Counted from the first letter of the stretch, positions 15,513-25,239 are shown. The stretch: 64,000 nt of DNA from Collinsella sp. (GCA_019424905.1 JAHYYP010000005.1:1-64000); one strand, 5' to 3'. Made by a program: numbers and translations. Notes: generated by a model from the sequence alone, not told the origin.

Positions 15513-16868
15513 ATGCTTCTGGTCGCTAACGGTTCCGTCTTTACCCGCAACGCTCAGGCCCCGTTCATTCCAAACGGTGCGGTCGCCATTGACGGAGATA
15601 CGATCGTCGAAGTAGGTCCCGAGTGCGAGCTCAAGGCCAAGTACCCGGATGCCGAGTACGTCGACGCCCAGGGCAACCTCATCATGCCCGGACTTATCAA
15701 CTGCCACACCCACATCTACTCGGGTCTGGCCCGCGGCCTTGCCATTAAGGGCTGCAACCCCACCAACTTCCTGGAGAATCTTGAGCAGCAGTGGTGGAAG
15801 ATTGACGACAACCTGACGCTCGACGGCACCAAGGCCAGCGCCTACGCCACGATTCTTGACTCCATCCGCGATGGCGTCACCACGATCTTCGATCACCATG
15901 CGAGCTTCTGCGAGATCCCGGGAAGCCTCTTCACCATTAAGGACGCAGCTCAGGAGCTGGGCATGCGTTCGTGCCTGTGCTACGAGGTCTCCGATCGCCG
16001 CGGCCAGGAAAAATGCGACCAGGCCATTGCCGAGAACGCCGAGTTTGCCCAGTGGGCCGCCAAAGAGCGTCGCGATAACGACAACCACATGATCGCCGCC
16101 ATGTTTGGCGGTCACGCCACCTTTACGCTGTCGGACGAGACCATGGACAAGATGGCCGAGGCCAACAACGGCCTGACCGGCTTCCACATCCACGTGTGCG
16201 AGGGCATGAACGACGTGTGGGATTCCCGCCTCAACCGCGGCGGCATCAGCCCCGTCGAGCGCCTGCTGCAGCACAACCTGCTGGGTCCCGACACCATGCT
16301 GGGTCACTGCATCCACGTGACGCCTGCCGAGATGGATATCGTCAAGGAGTCCGGCACCTGGCTGGTCAACAATCCCGAATCCAATATGGGCAACGCCGTA
16401 GGCTGCGCCCCCGTGCTCGAGTTCTTCCGCCGCGGCATCCCCGTGTGCATGGGCACCGACGCCTACACCCACGATATGCTCGAGAGCCTCAAGGTCTTCC
16501 TGATCATTCAGCGTCACAACGCCGCCATGCCCAACGTGGGCTGGTGCGAGGCCATGACCATGCTGTTCGAGAACAATGCCAAGATGGCGAGCAAGTACTT
16601 CGATCGCAAGCTCGGTGTGCTCGAGGCCGGCGCTGCCGCCGACGTCATCGTCATGGACTACAAGCCCTTTACGCCGCTGAGCGAGGAGAACATCGACGGC
16701 CACATGCTCTTTGGCATGATGGGCAAAAACTGCCGCACCACCATCATCAACGGCCGCGTCCTGTACAAGGATCGCGAGTTCGTTGGCATTGATGAGGACA
16801 AGATCAACGCGTGGACCATGGCTGAGTCCAAGAAGCTCTGGAGCACGCTCAACGATCGCTCCTACTAA
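15513..16868 (+). CDS. ssnA: SsnA-like putative aminohydrolase
   Basis: SsnA belongs to the amidohydrolase superfamily and is found with selenium-dependent molybdenum hydroxylases. The 451-residue protein has the metal motif LINCHTHIYSGLARG (His near residues 65 and 67), GFHIHVCEG and LGHCIHV (further metal or substrate His) and the catalytic Asp in CMGTDAYTHDM. It probably deaminates or opens a purine-derived ring, but its substrate is not established. The ATG at 15513 is preferred because AAGGGAG precedes it. It lies between the permease and ygfK. Confidence 0.9.
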   Translation: MLLVANGSVFTRNAQAPFIPNGAVAIDGDTIVEVGPECELKAKYPDAEYVDAQGNLIMPGLINCHTHIYSGLARGLAIKGCNPTNFLENLEQQWWKIDDNLTLDGTKASAYATILDSIRDGVTTIFDHHASFCEIPGSLFTIKDAAQELGMRSCLCYEVSDRRGQEKCDQAIAENAEFAQWAAKERRDNDNHMIAAMFGGHATFTLSDETMDKMAEANNGLTGFHIHVCEGMNDVWDSRLNRGGISPVERLLQHNLLGPDTMLGHCIHVTPAEMDIVKESGTWLVNNPESNMGNAVGCAPVLEFFRRGIPVCMGTDAYTHDMLESLKVFLIIQRHNAAMPNVGWCEAMTMLFENNAKMASKYFDRKLGVLEAGAAADVIVMDYKPFTPLSEENIDGHMLFGMMGKNCRTTIINGRVLYKDREFVGIDEDKINAWTMAESKKLWSTLNDRSY

Positions 16869-16883
16869 TTACAAGTAGATTCA

Positions 16884-16997
16884 CGCGCGTCGGGTGTTTC
16901 GCCGCATCCGACGCGCGTATAGGCGGCCTCCGCGGGGTCGCCGGCGCTGTGCTAGCGCTACACCGTATTTGCGCCCGCCGCGCGGTCTCGCCGGGCG
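16884..16997 (+). promoter_or_regulatory. GC-rich hairpins between ssnA and ygfK
   Basis: A strong 14-bp stem joins 16884-16897 and 16906-16919 (ACGCGCGTCGG with CCGACGCGCGT). A later one joins CGCCCG 16972-16977 and CGGGCG 16992-16997. No T-run follows the first, so it is not a standard terminator; processing or differential stability of the ssnA-ygfK message is possible. Confidence 0.4.
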
Positions 16998-17016
16998 TTA
17001 CAGAGAGGAGCTCATT

Positions 17017-20016
17017 ATGAGCGACATCATGAGGCCGATCCCGTTTTCGCAGCTGATGAACTGGATCATCGAGGAGCATAAGACCCAGGACGCCATCTTT
17101 GGCGTGCGTAAGATGGTCACGACCAACCAGGAGGGCGCGCTTCCCATTTTTGACGAGCGCATCGAGACTCCGTTTGGCCCGGCCGCCGGTCCCAACACGC
17201 AGCTGGCCCAGAACATCGTGGCCTCTTATGTGGCTGGTTCCCGCTTCTTTGAGCTTAAGACCGTTCAGGTTATGGACGGCGAGGAGCTCTCCAAGTGCGT
17301 TAACAAGCCCTGCATTGTGGCGCAGGACGAGTGCTACAACTGCGAGTGGTCGACCGAGCTCGAGGTTCCGCAGGCCTTTGCCGAGTACGTGAAGGCATGG
17401 TTCGCCTGCCACCTGATCGCTCGCGAGTACGGCCTGGGCAGCCCGGACGGCTTTGTCTTTAACATGTCGGTGGGCTATGACCTGGAGGGCATTAAGAGCC
17501 CCAAGGTCGATGCGTACATTGAGGGCATGAAGGACGCCAGCGGCTCCGAGGTTTGGAACGAGTGCCGCACGTGGGCGCTCGCTAACCTGGACAAGTTTGA
17601 GCATGTCGATGCTGCGTTTGTCGAGTCCATCCCGGCGCGCGTCTCCAACTCCATTACCGAGTCCACGCTGCACGGCTGCCCGCCCGCCGAGATCGAGCGC
17701 ATCGCGACCTACCTCATCACCGAGAAGGGCCTCAACACCTACATCAAGTGCAACCCCACGCTGCTGGGCTATGAGTTTGCCCGCCAGCGCCTCAACGAGC
17801 TGGGCTTTGACTACATCGTCTTCGACGATACGCACTTCCGCGAGGACCTGCAGTGGGCCGATGCCGTGCCCATGTTCGAGCGCCTGATTGCCCTGTGCGC
17901 CGAGCGCGGTTTGGAGTTTGGCGTCAAGCTCACCAACACCTTCCCCGTCGATGTGACGAGGAACGAGCTGCCCTCCACCGAGATGTACATGTCGGGCCGT
18001 TCGCTGTTCTCGCTGACCATCGAGGCCGCCCGCCGCATTACCGAGCAGTTCGATGGCAAGCTGCGCATCAGCTACTCCGGCGGTGCTACGGTCTACAACA
18101 TCCGCGCCCTGTACGATGCCGGCATTTGGCCCGTCACCCTGGCGACCGACGTGCTCAAGCCTGGTGGCTACGAGCGCTTTAGCCAGATGGCCGGCGAGTT
18201 TACCGATCTGGACGGCAAGCCGTTTGAGGGTGTCTCTCTCGACGCCGTGACCGCGATCCAGGTCGATTCGCTTACCAACCCGCTCTATAAGAAGCCGCTG
18301 CGCCCGCTGCCCGATCGCAAGGTCGCCGGTAAGAGCCCGCTTTCCGACTGCTTTACCACGCCGTGCCGCACGAGCTGCCCCATCCAGCAGGATATTCCCG
18401 CCTACCTGGCGGCTGTTGACGAGGGTCGCTACGAGGACGCGCTCAACATTATCATCGAGCGCAACGCCCTGCCGTTCATTACCGGCACCATCTGCCCGCA
18501 TCCCTGCGGCCGTGCCTGCGAGCGTGCGTTCTACGAGCCCGAGGGCGCCCAGATTCGCGCCAGCAAGCTCAAGGCCGCCCGCGAGGCCATGACCGCCGTG
18601 CTGCCCAAGCTGCGCGCCCAGGCCATCGCAAACGACGGCGAGCGCAACGTTGCCGTTATCGGCGGCGGCCCGGCCGGCCTGGCGACGGCGTTCTTCCTGA
18701 CGCGTGCCGGCGTGCCCGTCACCATCTTCGAGGCCCGCGACTCTCTCGGCGGCGTGGTCCGTCACGTGATCCCCGAGTTCCGTATCGCCAGCGACGATAT
18801 CTCCCACGATGCCGAGCTCTGCCTGGCCTTTGGCGCCAAGGTGCAGCTCAACGCTCGCGTTGATTCCATCGACGAACTCAAGGCTCAAGGCTTTACTGAC
18901 GTGGTCGTGGCCACCGGTGCCTGGATGCCCGGCTCTGCGGGCTTGGGCGAGGGTGCCGAGCTCGATGTGCTGGAGTTCCTCGAGGCCGCCAAGAAGGGCG
19001 AGAAACTCGAACTGGGCGAGGACGTCGTGGTCATTGGCGCCGGCAACACCGCCATGGACGCGGCCCGCGTGGCCAAGCGCCTGGCCGGCGTGAAGAACGT
19101 GCGCCTGGTGTATCGCCGCACCAAGAAGCAGATGCCCGCCGACGAGGAAGAGCTCGATCTTGCTCTTGCCGACGGCGTTGAGTTCTGCGAGCTGCTGGCG
19201 CCCAAGGCGCTCAACGGCTCCGTGCTGACCTGCGACGTTATGGAGCTCGGCGAGCCGGATGCAAGCGGCCGTCGCAGTCCCGTCGCCACGGGCGAGACCG
19301 TCGAGCTTTCCGCCACCACGGTGATCTGCGCCGTGGGCGAGGGCATCGATGCCAGCCTTTACGATGCCGCGGGCGTCGAGCACGACCGTCGCGGCCGTCT
19401 TGCCGCCACCTCCACCGGCGTTGAGGGCGTCTGGGCTGCGGGCGACTGCCGTCGCGGTCCTGCCACCGTGGTCGAGGCTATCGCCGACGCCGCGGAGGTC
19501 GCCCGTGCCATCGCCGGCGTGGACTTTAACAAGTACGCCGACTGCAACGAGCAGGCCGGCCGCGAGGACACCTGCTACGAGCGCAAGGGGTCGCTGTGCC
19601 GCGACAAGCGCAACTGCACCAAGACCCGCTGCCTGGGCTGCGGCTCGGTGTGCGAGGTCTGCTGCGACGTGTGCCCCAACCGCGCCAACGTGGCAATTAA
19701 GGTGCCGGGCCTGGCCAAGCATCAGGTCGTCCATGTCGACGGCATGTGCAACGAGTGCGGTAACTGCGCCGTGTTCTGCCCCTACCAGGAGGGTCGTCCC
19801 TACAAGGACAAGCTCACCCTGTTCTGGAGCGAGCAGGACATGGAGAACTCCGAGAACGAGGGCTTCCTGGCCGTGGACGAGGGCCACTTTAAGGTCCGCG
19901 TCGCCGGCACGGTCCGCACCGTCTCGGTCGATGCCGTCAACACCGGTCTTCCCGAGGCCGTCCGCCTGACCATCAGGGCCGTGCGCGACAACTATTCGTA
20001 CCTTCTTAAGAAATAG
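17017..20016 (+). CDS. ygfK: YgfK-like putative selenate reductase subunit / NAD(P)H-dependent flavo-iron-sulphur protein
   Basis: The 999-residue protein begins with a dihydroorotate-dehydrogenase-like part (to about residue 430), followed by a Cys-rich region like glutamate synthase small subunit (CFTTPCRTSCPIQQDIP, near 445), an FAD motif (VIGGGPAGLATAFF, near 546), an NAD(P) motif (VVIGAGNTAMDAARVA, near 671) and two ferredoxin-type clusters near the C-terminus (CLGCGSVCEVCCDVCP and CNECGNCAVFCP). It is well placed to exchange electrons between NAD(P)H and the hydroxylase. The selenate reductase name comes from E. coli annotation; in this setting transfer of reducing power in purine breakdown is more likely. 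The ATG follows GAGAGGAG. Confidence 0.9.
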   Translation: MSDIMRPIPFSQLMNWIIEEHKTQDAIFGVRKMVTTNQEGALPIFDERIETPFGPAAGPNTQLAQNIVASYVAGSRFFELKTVQVMDGEELSKCVNKPCIVAQDECYNCEWSTELEVPQAFAEYVKAWFACHLIAREYGLGSPDGFVFNMSVGYDLEGIKSPKVDAYIEGMKDASGSEVWNECRTWALANLDKFEHVDAAFVESIPARVSNSITESTLHGCPPAEIERIATYLITEKGLNTYIKCNPTLLGYEFARQRLNELGFDYIVFDDTHFREDLQWADAVPMFERLIALCAERGLEFGVKLTNTFPVDVTRNELPSTEMYMSGRSLFSLTIEAARRITEQFDGKLRISYSGGATVYNIRALYDAGIWPVTLATDVLKPGGYERFSQMAGEFTDLDGKPFEGVSLDAVTAIQVDSLTNPLYKKPLRPLPDRKVAGKSPLSDCFTTPCRTSCPIQQDIPAYLAAVDEGRYEDALNIIIERNALPFITGTICPHPCGRACERAFYEPEGAQIRASKLKAAREAMTAVLPKLRAQAIANDGERNVAVIGGGPAGLATAFFLTRAGVPVTIFEARDSLGGVVRHVIPEFRIASDDISHDAELCLAFGAKVQLNARVDSIDELKAQGFTDVVVATGAWMPGSAGLGEGAELDVLEFLEAAKKGEKLELGEDVVVIGAGNTAMDAARVAKRLAGVKNVRLVYRRTKKQMPADEEELDLALADGVEFCELLAPKALNGSVLTCDVMELGEPDASGRRSPVATGETVELSATTVICAVGEGIDASLYDAAGVEHDRRGRLAATSTGVEGVWAAGDCRRGPATVVEAIADAAEVARAIAGVDFNKYADCNEQAGREDTCYERKGSLCRDKRNCTKTRCLGCGSVCEVCCDVCPNRANVAIKVPGLAKHQVVHVDGMCNECGNCAVFCPYQEGRPYKDKLTLFWSEQDMENSENEGFLAVDEGHFKVRVAGTVRTVSVDAVNTGLPEAVRLTIRAVRDNYSYLLKK

Positions 20017-20027
20017 GCGAGTCTCTT

Positions 20028-20507
20028 ATGGCCAAATCCATTCAACATAACGTGGCCTACGTTGCCTGCGGAAGTGGTTGCGCTTCCGCAGGCGGCGACG
20101 CCCGCTGCAGCGAAGGCTGCATTGGCTGTGGCGCCTGCGTCACGGCCTGCCCCCACGGCGCCATTGCGCTGGTCGATGGCATCGCCCGCGTGGATCGCTC
20201 CAAGTGCACGGGCTGTGGCCTGTGCGGCATGGCGTGCCCGCAGCGCGTGATTGCCTTCGTTCCCGGCTACCAGAACATTCTGGTGCGCTGCAACAACACC
20301 GATAAGGGCGCCATCGCTCGCAAGATCTGCGACACGAGCTGCATCGGTTGCGGCATGTGCGCTAAAAAGTGCCCTGCCGGCGCTATCCGCATCGAGGACA
20401 ACTGCGCCCATATCGACGGCGTGGACTGCCTGTCGTGCGGCATGTGCGCCGTCGTCTGCCCGCATGGCGCCATCCACGACCGCACCGGCATCGCCGCCGG
20501 CGTGTAG
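20028..20507 (+). CDS. Polyferredoxin-like protein with four 4Fe-4S motifs
   Basis: The 159 residues contain four CxxCxxCxxxCP motifs (CIGCGACVTACP, CTGCGLCGMACP, CIGCGMCAKKCP, CLSCGMCAVVCP), so four 4Fe-4S clusters are expected. The arrangement resembles RnfB-type and polyferredoxin electron carriers. It lies 11 bp after ygfK and 12 bp before the dehydrogenase gene, so all three are likely one transcript. Inference: it carries electrons between the molybdenum enzyme and YgfK in place of a flavin subunit. Cytoplasmic, with no signal peptide or membrane segment. Confidence 0.85.
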   Translation: MAKSIQHNVAYVACGSGCASAGGDARCSEGCIGCGACVTACPHGAIALVDGIARVDRSKCTGCGLCGMACPQRVIAFVPGYQNILVRCNNTDKGAIARKICDTSCIGCGMCAKKCPAGAIRIEDNCAHIDGVDCLSCGMCAVVCPHGAIHDRTGIAAGV

Positions 20508-20519
20508 AAGGGAATCACC

Positions 20520-23297
20520 ATGGCACAGGAATTCACTTTTACCGTTAACGGCGTCGAGCGCACGACGACGGAGAATAAACCGCTGCTGCGCTACCTGCGC
20601 GACGACCTGCATATCCATTCCGCCAAGGACGGCTGCTCCGAGGGCGCGTGCGGCACCTGCACCATCCACGTGGACGGTGCGGCCGTCAAGGCGTGCGTGC
20701 TGACCACCGCTCTTGCCGCCGGCCGCAGCATCGTGACCGTCGAGGGCCTGCCCGAGGACGTGCGCGAGGCCTTTGTGTACGCCTTTGGCGCTGTGGGCGC
20801 CGTGCAGTGCGGTTTTTGCATCCCTGGCATGGTCATGGCGGGTGCAGCGCTCATCGCCGAGGACCCCGAGCCCACCGAGGAGCAGATCAAGTACGCCATT
20901 CGCGGTAACGTCTGCCGCTGCACCGGCTACAAAAAGATTATCGAGGGCATCTCGCTGGCCGCTGCGGTGCTCCGCGGCGAAAAGCAGATCGACGAGGACC
21001 TGGAGCGCGGCGATGACTACGGCGTGGGCAAGCGCGCCTTTCGTATCGACGTGCGCAAGAAGGTGCTCGGTGAGGGCAAGTACCCCGACGATATCGACGA
21101 GCTCGATCAGCCGGGCCTGACCTATGCCAGCGCCGTGCGCTCCAAGTATCCGCGCGCCCGTGTGCTCTCCATCGACACCTCCAAGGCCGAGGCCCTGCCC
21201 GGTGTGGTGGGCATCCTGCGCGCCGAGGACGTGCCGGTCAACCGGGTCGGCCACCTTATCCAGGACTGGGACGTCATGATCGCTCAGGGCGATATCACCC
21301 GCTGCGTGGGCGATGCCATCGTGCTGGTGGTCGCCGAGGACGAGGCGACGCTCGAGAAGGCCAAGAAGCTCGTAAAGATTGACTACGAGCCTCTGGAGCC
21401 CGTGCGCAACATCGCCGAGGCCAGGGCTGCCGACGCCCCACGCCTGCACGACAGCTTCTTTGCCTTTGGCAACACGGTGGAGCTCAAGGACAACGTGTGC
21501 CAGAGCCGCCATGTGACGCGCGGCGACGCCGCCAAGGCGCTGGCCGAAAGCGCATTCACCGTGACGCAGCGCTTTACCACGCCCTTTACCGAGCATGCCT
21601 TCTTGGAGCCCGAGTGCGCCGTCGCCTTCCCGTACAAGAACGGCGTCAAGGTGCAGTCGACCGACCAGGGCGCCTACGATACGCGCAAAGAGTGCGCCCA
21701 CATGTTTGGCTGGGATAGCGAGCCCGAGCGTGTGGTTGTAGAGACCATGCTCGTGGGTGGCGGCTTTGGCGGCAAGGAGGACGTGTCCATCCAGCATCTG
21801 GCCGCGCTCGCCGCCTATAAGTTCCAGCGTCCTGTGAAGTGCAAGCTCACGCGTGCCGAGTCGCTCGCTTTCCATCCCAAGCGTCATGCCATGGACGGCA
21901 CCTTTACGCTGGGCTGCGACGCCGAGGGCAACTTTACCGGTCTGGACTGCGAGATCAACTTTGACACCGGCGCCTACGCGTCGCTGTGTGGCCCGGTGCT
22001 CGAGCGCGCCTGCACACATGCCGTCGGCCCCTACAAGTACCAGAACACCGATATTCGCGGTTATGGCTACTACACCAACAACCCGCCCGCCGGCGCGTAC
22101 CGCGGCTTTGGCGTTTGCCAGTCCGAGTTTGCGCTCGAGAGCCTGATCGACCTGCTGGCAGAGAAGGTCGGCCTGGATCCGTGGGAGATCCGCTACCGTA
22201 ACGCCATCGAGCCGGGCGAGGTTTTGCCCAACGGCCAGATTGCCGACTGCTCCACAGCGCTTAAAGAGACGCTGCTCGAGGTCAAGGATGCCTACTATGC
22301 GCATCCCGGACACGCCGGTATCGCCTGCGCCATGAAGAACGCTGGCGTGGGCGTTGGCCTGCCCGATGCCGGCCGCTGCAAGATCCGCATCGAGAACGGC
22401 GTGGCTGTGGTCTATGCCGCCACGTCCGACATCGGCCAGGGCTGCAACACCGTCTTTTTGCAGGACGTTGCCGAGGCATGCGGCCTGCCGCTTCGCTGCA
22501 TCGCCAACGGCGAGTGCTCCACCGAGAACGCTCCCGACTCCGGCACCACGTCTGGTTCGCGTCAGACGGTCGTGACCGGCGAGGCCGTGCGCGGTGCCGC
22601 CTTCCTGCTGCGCGATGCCATGCTTGATATCGAGGCCGGCAAGTCTGCGCCCGCCGCTCCCGTGAATGCGCATGGCGACGGCGTCAAGATCGAGTACGAC
22701 GACGGTCGCGCCTATCAGCTGCACACGCAGGAGCTCGTCGCCGGCCAGGGTATGCATCCTCAGGATCCCGCGGCCGCCATCAAGGCGCTCGAGGGACGCG
22801 AGTTTGGCTACGTGTACCTGGAGCCGACCGACAAGCTGGGTGCGGATGTTCCCAACCCCAAGAGCCACATCTGCTACGGCTTTGCCACGCATGTGGTCAT
22901 TCTGGATGATGACGGTCGCGTGAGCGAGGTCTATGCCGCGCACGATTCCGGCAAGGTGGTCAACCCCATCTCCATCCAGGGTCAGATCGAAGGCGGCGTG
23001 CTCATGGGTATGGGCTATGCGCTTACCGAGGACTGGCCGCTCAAGGACTGCGTACCCCAGGCAAGGTACGGCACGCTCGGGTTGTTCCGTGCGCCCGAGA
23101 TCCCGGATATCCACGCCATTTACGTGGAGAAGGACGAGCTGCTGCCCGTGGCATATGGCGGCAAGGGCATTGGCGAGATCGCAACGATCCCCACGGCGCC
23201 CGCCGTACAGAACGCCTATCGCGCATTTGACGGCAAGCTGCGTCCGGATCTGCCCATGGTGGATACGCCCTACAGCCGCGCTCGTCACCGCGGGTAG
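20520..23297 (+). CDS. xdhD: Selenium-dependent xanthine dehydrogenase-like molybdenum hydroxylase (XdhD type)
   Basis: The 925-residue protein fuses a 2Fe-2S part and a molybdopterin part. Cys motifs CSEGACGTC (near residue 39), CGFC (near 97) and CRCTGY (near 130) bind two 2Fe-2S clusters. The catalytic part shows GGGFGGKED (near 413), PAGAYRGFG (near 523) and the GKGIGE catalytic Glu near residue 886. There is no FAD domain and no separate FAD subunit gene in the window, unlike classical XdhABC; the adjacent ferredoxin and YgfK probably serve instead. Selenium dependence is inferred from yqeB, yqeC and mocA-like genes elsewhere in the block; there is no in-frame TGA. It should oxidise xanthine, urate-related or hypoxanthine-type purines. 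Confidence 0.9.
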   Translation: MAQEFTFTVNGVERTTTENKPLLRYLRDDLHIHSAKDGCSEGACGTCTIHVDGAAVKACVLTTALAAGRSIVTVEGLPEDVREAFVYAFGAVGAVQCGFCIPGMVMAGAALIAEDPEPTEEQIKYAIRGNVCRCTGYKKIIEGISLAAAVLRGEKQIDEDLERGDDYGVGKRAFRIDVRKKVLGEGKYPDDIDELDQPGLTYASAVRSKYPRARVLSIDTSKAEALPGVVGILRAEDVPVNRVGHLIQDWDVMIAQGDITRCVGDAIVLVVAEDEATLEKAKKLVKIDYEPLEPVRNIAEARAADAPRLHDSFFAFGNTVELKDNVCQSRHVTRGDAAKALAESAFTVTQRFTTPFTEHAFLEPECAVAFPYKNGVKVQSTDQGAYDTRKECAHMFGWDSEPERVVVETMLVGGGFGGKEDVSIQHLAALAAYKFQRPVKCKLTRAESLAFHPKRHAMDGTFTLGCDAEGNFTGLDCEINFDTGAYASLCGPVLERACTHAVGPYKYQNTDIRGYGYYTNNPPAGAYRGFGVCQSEFALESLIDLLAEKVGLDPWEIRYRNAIEPGEVLPNGQIADCSTALKETLLEVKDAYYAHPGHAGIACAMKNAGVGVGLPDAGRCKIRIENGVAVVYAATSDIGQGCNTVFLQDVAEACGLPLRCIANGECSTENAPDSGTTSGSRQTVVTGEAVRGAAFLLRDAMLDIEAGKSAPAAPVNAHGDGVKIEYDDGRAYQLHTQELVAGQGMHPQDPAAAIKALEGREFGYVYLEPTDKLGADVPNPKSHICYGFATHVVILDDDGRVSEVYAAHDSGKVVNPISIQGQIEGGVLMGMGYALTEDWPLKDCVPQARYGTLGLFRAPEIPDIHAIYVEKDELLPVAYGGKGIGEIATIPTAPAVQNAYRAFDGKLRPDLPMVDTPYSRARHRG

Positions 23298-23363
23298 GGT
23301 AGAGCGCGGACGGCATTGCTGACGGGCAGTTCGCGCTCAGCATCAACTACATACGCTGCGCCT

Positions 23364-23399
23364 TTGGCCCCGGCTCCATCGCGAGTCGGGGCCTTTTGT
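23364..23399 (+). terminator. Terminator after the xdhD-like gene
   Basis: GGCCCC at 23366-23371 pairs with GGGGCC at 23388-23393, with further pairing in the loop, and TTTTGTTT follows. It closes the permease-to-hydroxylase run. Confidence 0.8.
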
Positions 23400-23417
23400 T
23401 TGGAGCGCCTCCGCATA

Positions 23418-23690
23418 CGGAAACTGTGTCCCGGATTTGGCGCTCAGAATGGGATGCGCTTTCCGTTAACCGCTCACTTGGAAAGTGCATCCCAGCTTGA
23501 GCGTTTATTCCGGGATGCGGTTTCCGCTGAAGGACTCAACCGGAAAGCACGACCCGTTCCGAGACCTGATTCCGGGATACGCTTTCCGCTAGGCCCGCCA
23601 TCCGGAAAGTGCATCCCGTTTTGAGCGTCCAGGCTAGGACGCGCTTTCCGTTGGCGTGGTCGTTGGGAAAACGCGGCCCAAATAGGGGGG
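23418..23690. repeat. Array A of 48-nt palindromic units (four units plus a degenerate fifth)
   Basis: Units lie at 23418-23465, 23480-23526, 23541-23588 and 23603-23650, with a decayed one from 23665. Each begins CGGAAA, has a TCCC at about position 14, and ends GGGATGCGCTTTCCG or close to it, so its ends are inverted. The 13-14 nt spacers differ (for example TTAACCGCTCACTT, CTGAAGGACTCAAC). The period is about 62 bp. Arrays B and C have the same design. No reading frame of note lies in the gap 23298-23721. Confidence 0.85.
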
Positions 23691-23721
23691 TGCGATCCGG
23701 CGATGCGTGGCCTAGCAGCTC

Positions 23722-24720
23722 CTACAGGTCCACGTCGTTGAGCCATGTCGGCAGCGCGGTCTGCCGGATGCCTGCTGTCTGCAGCTTTTTTGCGAGCACT
23801 CCTGTCGAGCGGACTTCACTCATGGTAAAGCGCAGCAAGGGATGGCCGTAGAGCGATAGGTGCGCCTCGCGCTGTCGTTCGGCAACGAGCGCCTCGGCGG
23901 TGGTGCGTCCGGCCAGCATGGTCTGGTCGGTATATTTGACGAACCCGTCGAGTTCTCCCAACGTGAGCTCTCGCGCCTGGCGCTCCCAGGCAAAGTCCGT
24001 TCGTATGGGCTTGGCCGAATTGAAGGGGTCCGTCAGCTCGTATTGAAGCCAATCGGGCGCAAAGCCCGTTTCGATCATGATGGCTCGGGCGACCGATTCC
24101 CCGCCGCTCTCGGCGCGGGCGTTGGCATATCGAAGTGTCGTGAGGGCGGTGCGAATCGTGCGACCATTGCGGGCGGTCGCTCGTTGCTCGACGGCCTCCA
24201 TCAGCTGTTCCCGCGCAAGGCCGAGCTTTAAGATCGTCGAATCGGCAATGGGCATGCCGTCGGCAAAACCGGTCTGCAACAGGCAATCTGTGACCGTTTG
24301 GATGGGCGGCGTTACCGATATGCCGGCTCTGCGTATTGCTCCGGCCGGCTCAATCTGGTGCCGCTGAATATGTGCGCCCGGACGAGCCGACGGCTTTGTC
24401 GAGCTGCAGACATGCACGACATTCAGGTGTCGCCACGAGACCTCGAGCCCCAGCAAACAGGCGGCCGAAAACGAGCAGAACGTCCAATCGGGGTGGATGA
24501 TCGCAAGGGCGCGGAGGATTTCGCAATGGCGCTGTGCCCGGTTGAGTTCATCCCAACGCATTTTGCGTGCGAACAGTCCCGGCATGGGCGAGACGACCGT
24601 GCTGCCGGTGCGCCGAAGGAGCGCTTTTCTGATTGCCGTGCTCGGGGGAATCAGACAGCGCCTCTCGTGTTCGGCTTGGGTTAGCAGCTGGTCGATGAGC
24701 TGGTCATTGCAATGGGTCAT
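23722..24720 (-). CDS. AbiEi-like winged-helix protein with a DUF559-like nuclease C-terminus
   Basis: The 332-residue protein has an N-terminal part of the type found in AbiEi-family antitoxins and related proteins (helical start, then RAQRHCEILRALAIIHPD). Its C-terminal third fits a Vsr/DUF559-type PD-(D/E)XK nuclease: GGESVAR, then RTDFAWERQ, then LGELDGFVKY, giving candidate E, D, E and K residues. Such fusions are widespread in actinobacteria, and their role (defence, competence or mobile-element upkeep) is unproven. It is preceded by AAAAGGAGG and lies between repeat arrays A and B. No AbiEii toxin gene is adjacent. Confidence 0.6.
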   Translation of the reverse strand: MTHCNDQLIDQLLTQAEHERRCLIPPSTAIRKALLRRTGSTVVSPMPGLFARKMRWDELNRAQRHCEILRALAIIHPDWTFCSFSAACLLGLEVSWRHLNVVHVCSSTKPSARPGAHIQRHQIEPAGAIRRAGISVTPPIQTVTDCLLQTGFADGMPIADSTILKLGLAREQLMEAVEQRATARNGRTIRTALTTLRYANARAESGGESVARAIMIETGFAPDWLQYELTDPFNSAKPIRTDFAWERQARELTLGELDGFVKYTDQTMLAGRTTAEALVAERQREAHLSLYGHPLLRFTMSEVRSTGVLAKKLQTAGIRQTALPTWLNDVDL

Positions 24721-25015
24721 GAGCTACCGCCTCCTTTTGGGTAGCAAAAACGTATCAGCCGGAACTTGCCGCTCAGCTGACCAAAAGCTGACCAAAATCT
24801 AACCATGCAGGTAGATGGCCTATTTTCGGCGACATTTTTATATCCGAATCGGTGGGCGGTAATCGGCGACCGTGAACGGCGACGAGTTATGAAGACTGGG
24901 TAAGTTTCGGGACGTGTACTTTTCAGAAAAAGAGCATTCTATCTGCTGTTTTGTGTTTCTGGATCGCATATTTGAAGGCATGTGATAAGGGCTGCGGATC
25001 GTCGTCTTGTATCTG
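24721..25015. other. Intergenic stretch with a direct repeat near the nuclease-like gene
   Basis: AGCTGACCAAAA occurs twice in tandem at about 24774-24797, upstream of the minus-strand gene, and may be its regulatory site. The remaining AT-richer sequence up to array B has no convincing gene. Confidence 0.4.
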
Positions 25016-25186
25016 CGGAAGCTGTGACCCGGAATGAGCGCTCGGAATGGGATGCATTTTCCGGTAGAAGCTTCAGCGGAAAGTGCATCCCAGAATTCAG
25101 GCTCAGAACGGGACACGCTTTCCGGATGGCATGCTTAGCGGAAACTACGGCCCAGTTTTTGGTTCCAGAACGGGATACATTTTCCG
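25016..25186. repeat. Array B of 48-nt palindromic units (three units)
   Basis: Units at 25016-25063, 25077-25124 and 25139-25186 are each exactly 48 nt, beginning CGGAA and ending TTTTCCG or CTTTCCG. Spacers of 13-14 nt are GTAGAAGCTTCAG and GATGGCATGCTTAG. The design equals array A. The array ends 53 bp before the operator-like inverted repeat of the ATPase gene. Confidence 0.85.
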
Positions 25187-25239
25187 GAACGGTCCACGTG
25201 CGGCGGTGTATCGCCCTTTTTCGTGCGCCGCTTGTCGAA

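Noticed and set aside
16849..23288. Very long minus-strand open frames (over 1000 codons) opposite ygfK and the dehydrogenase gene
   Set aside because: They are mirror frames of high-GC genes; the plus-strand proteins carry complete motif sets and ribosome binding sites, while the minus frames have repetitive Leu/Gly/His/Asp-rich content and no domains.
20520..23297. Selenocysteine codon in the selenium-dependent hydroxylase
   Set aside because: The frame has no internal TGA. Selenium in this family is a labile part of the cofactor, not a coded residue.
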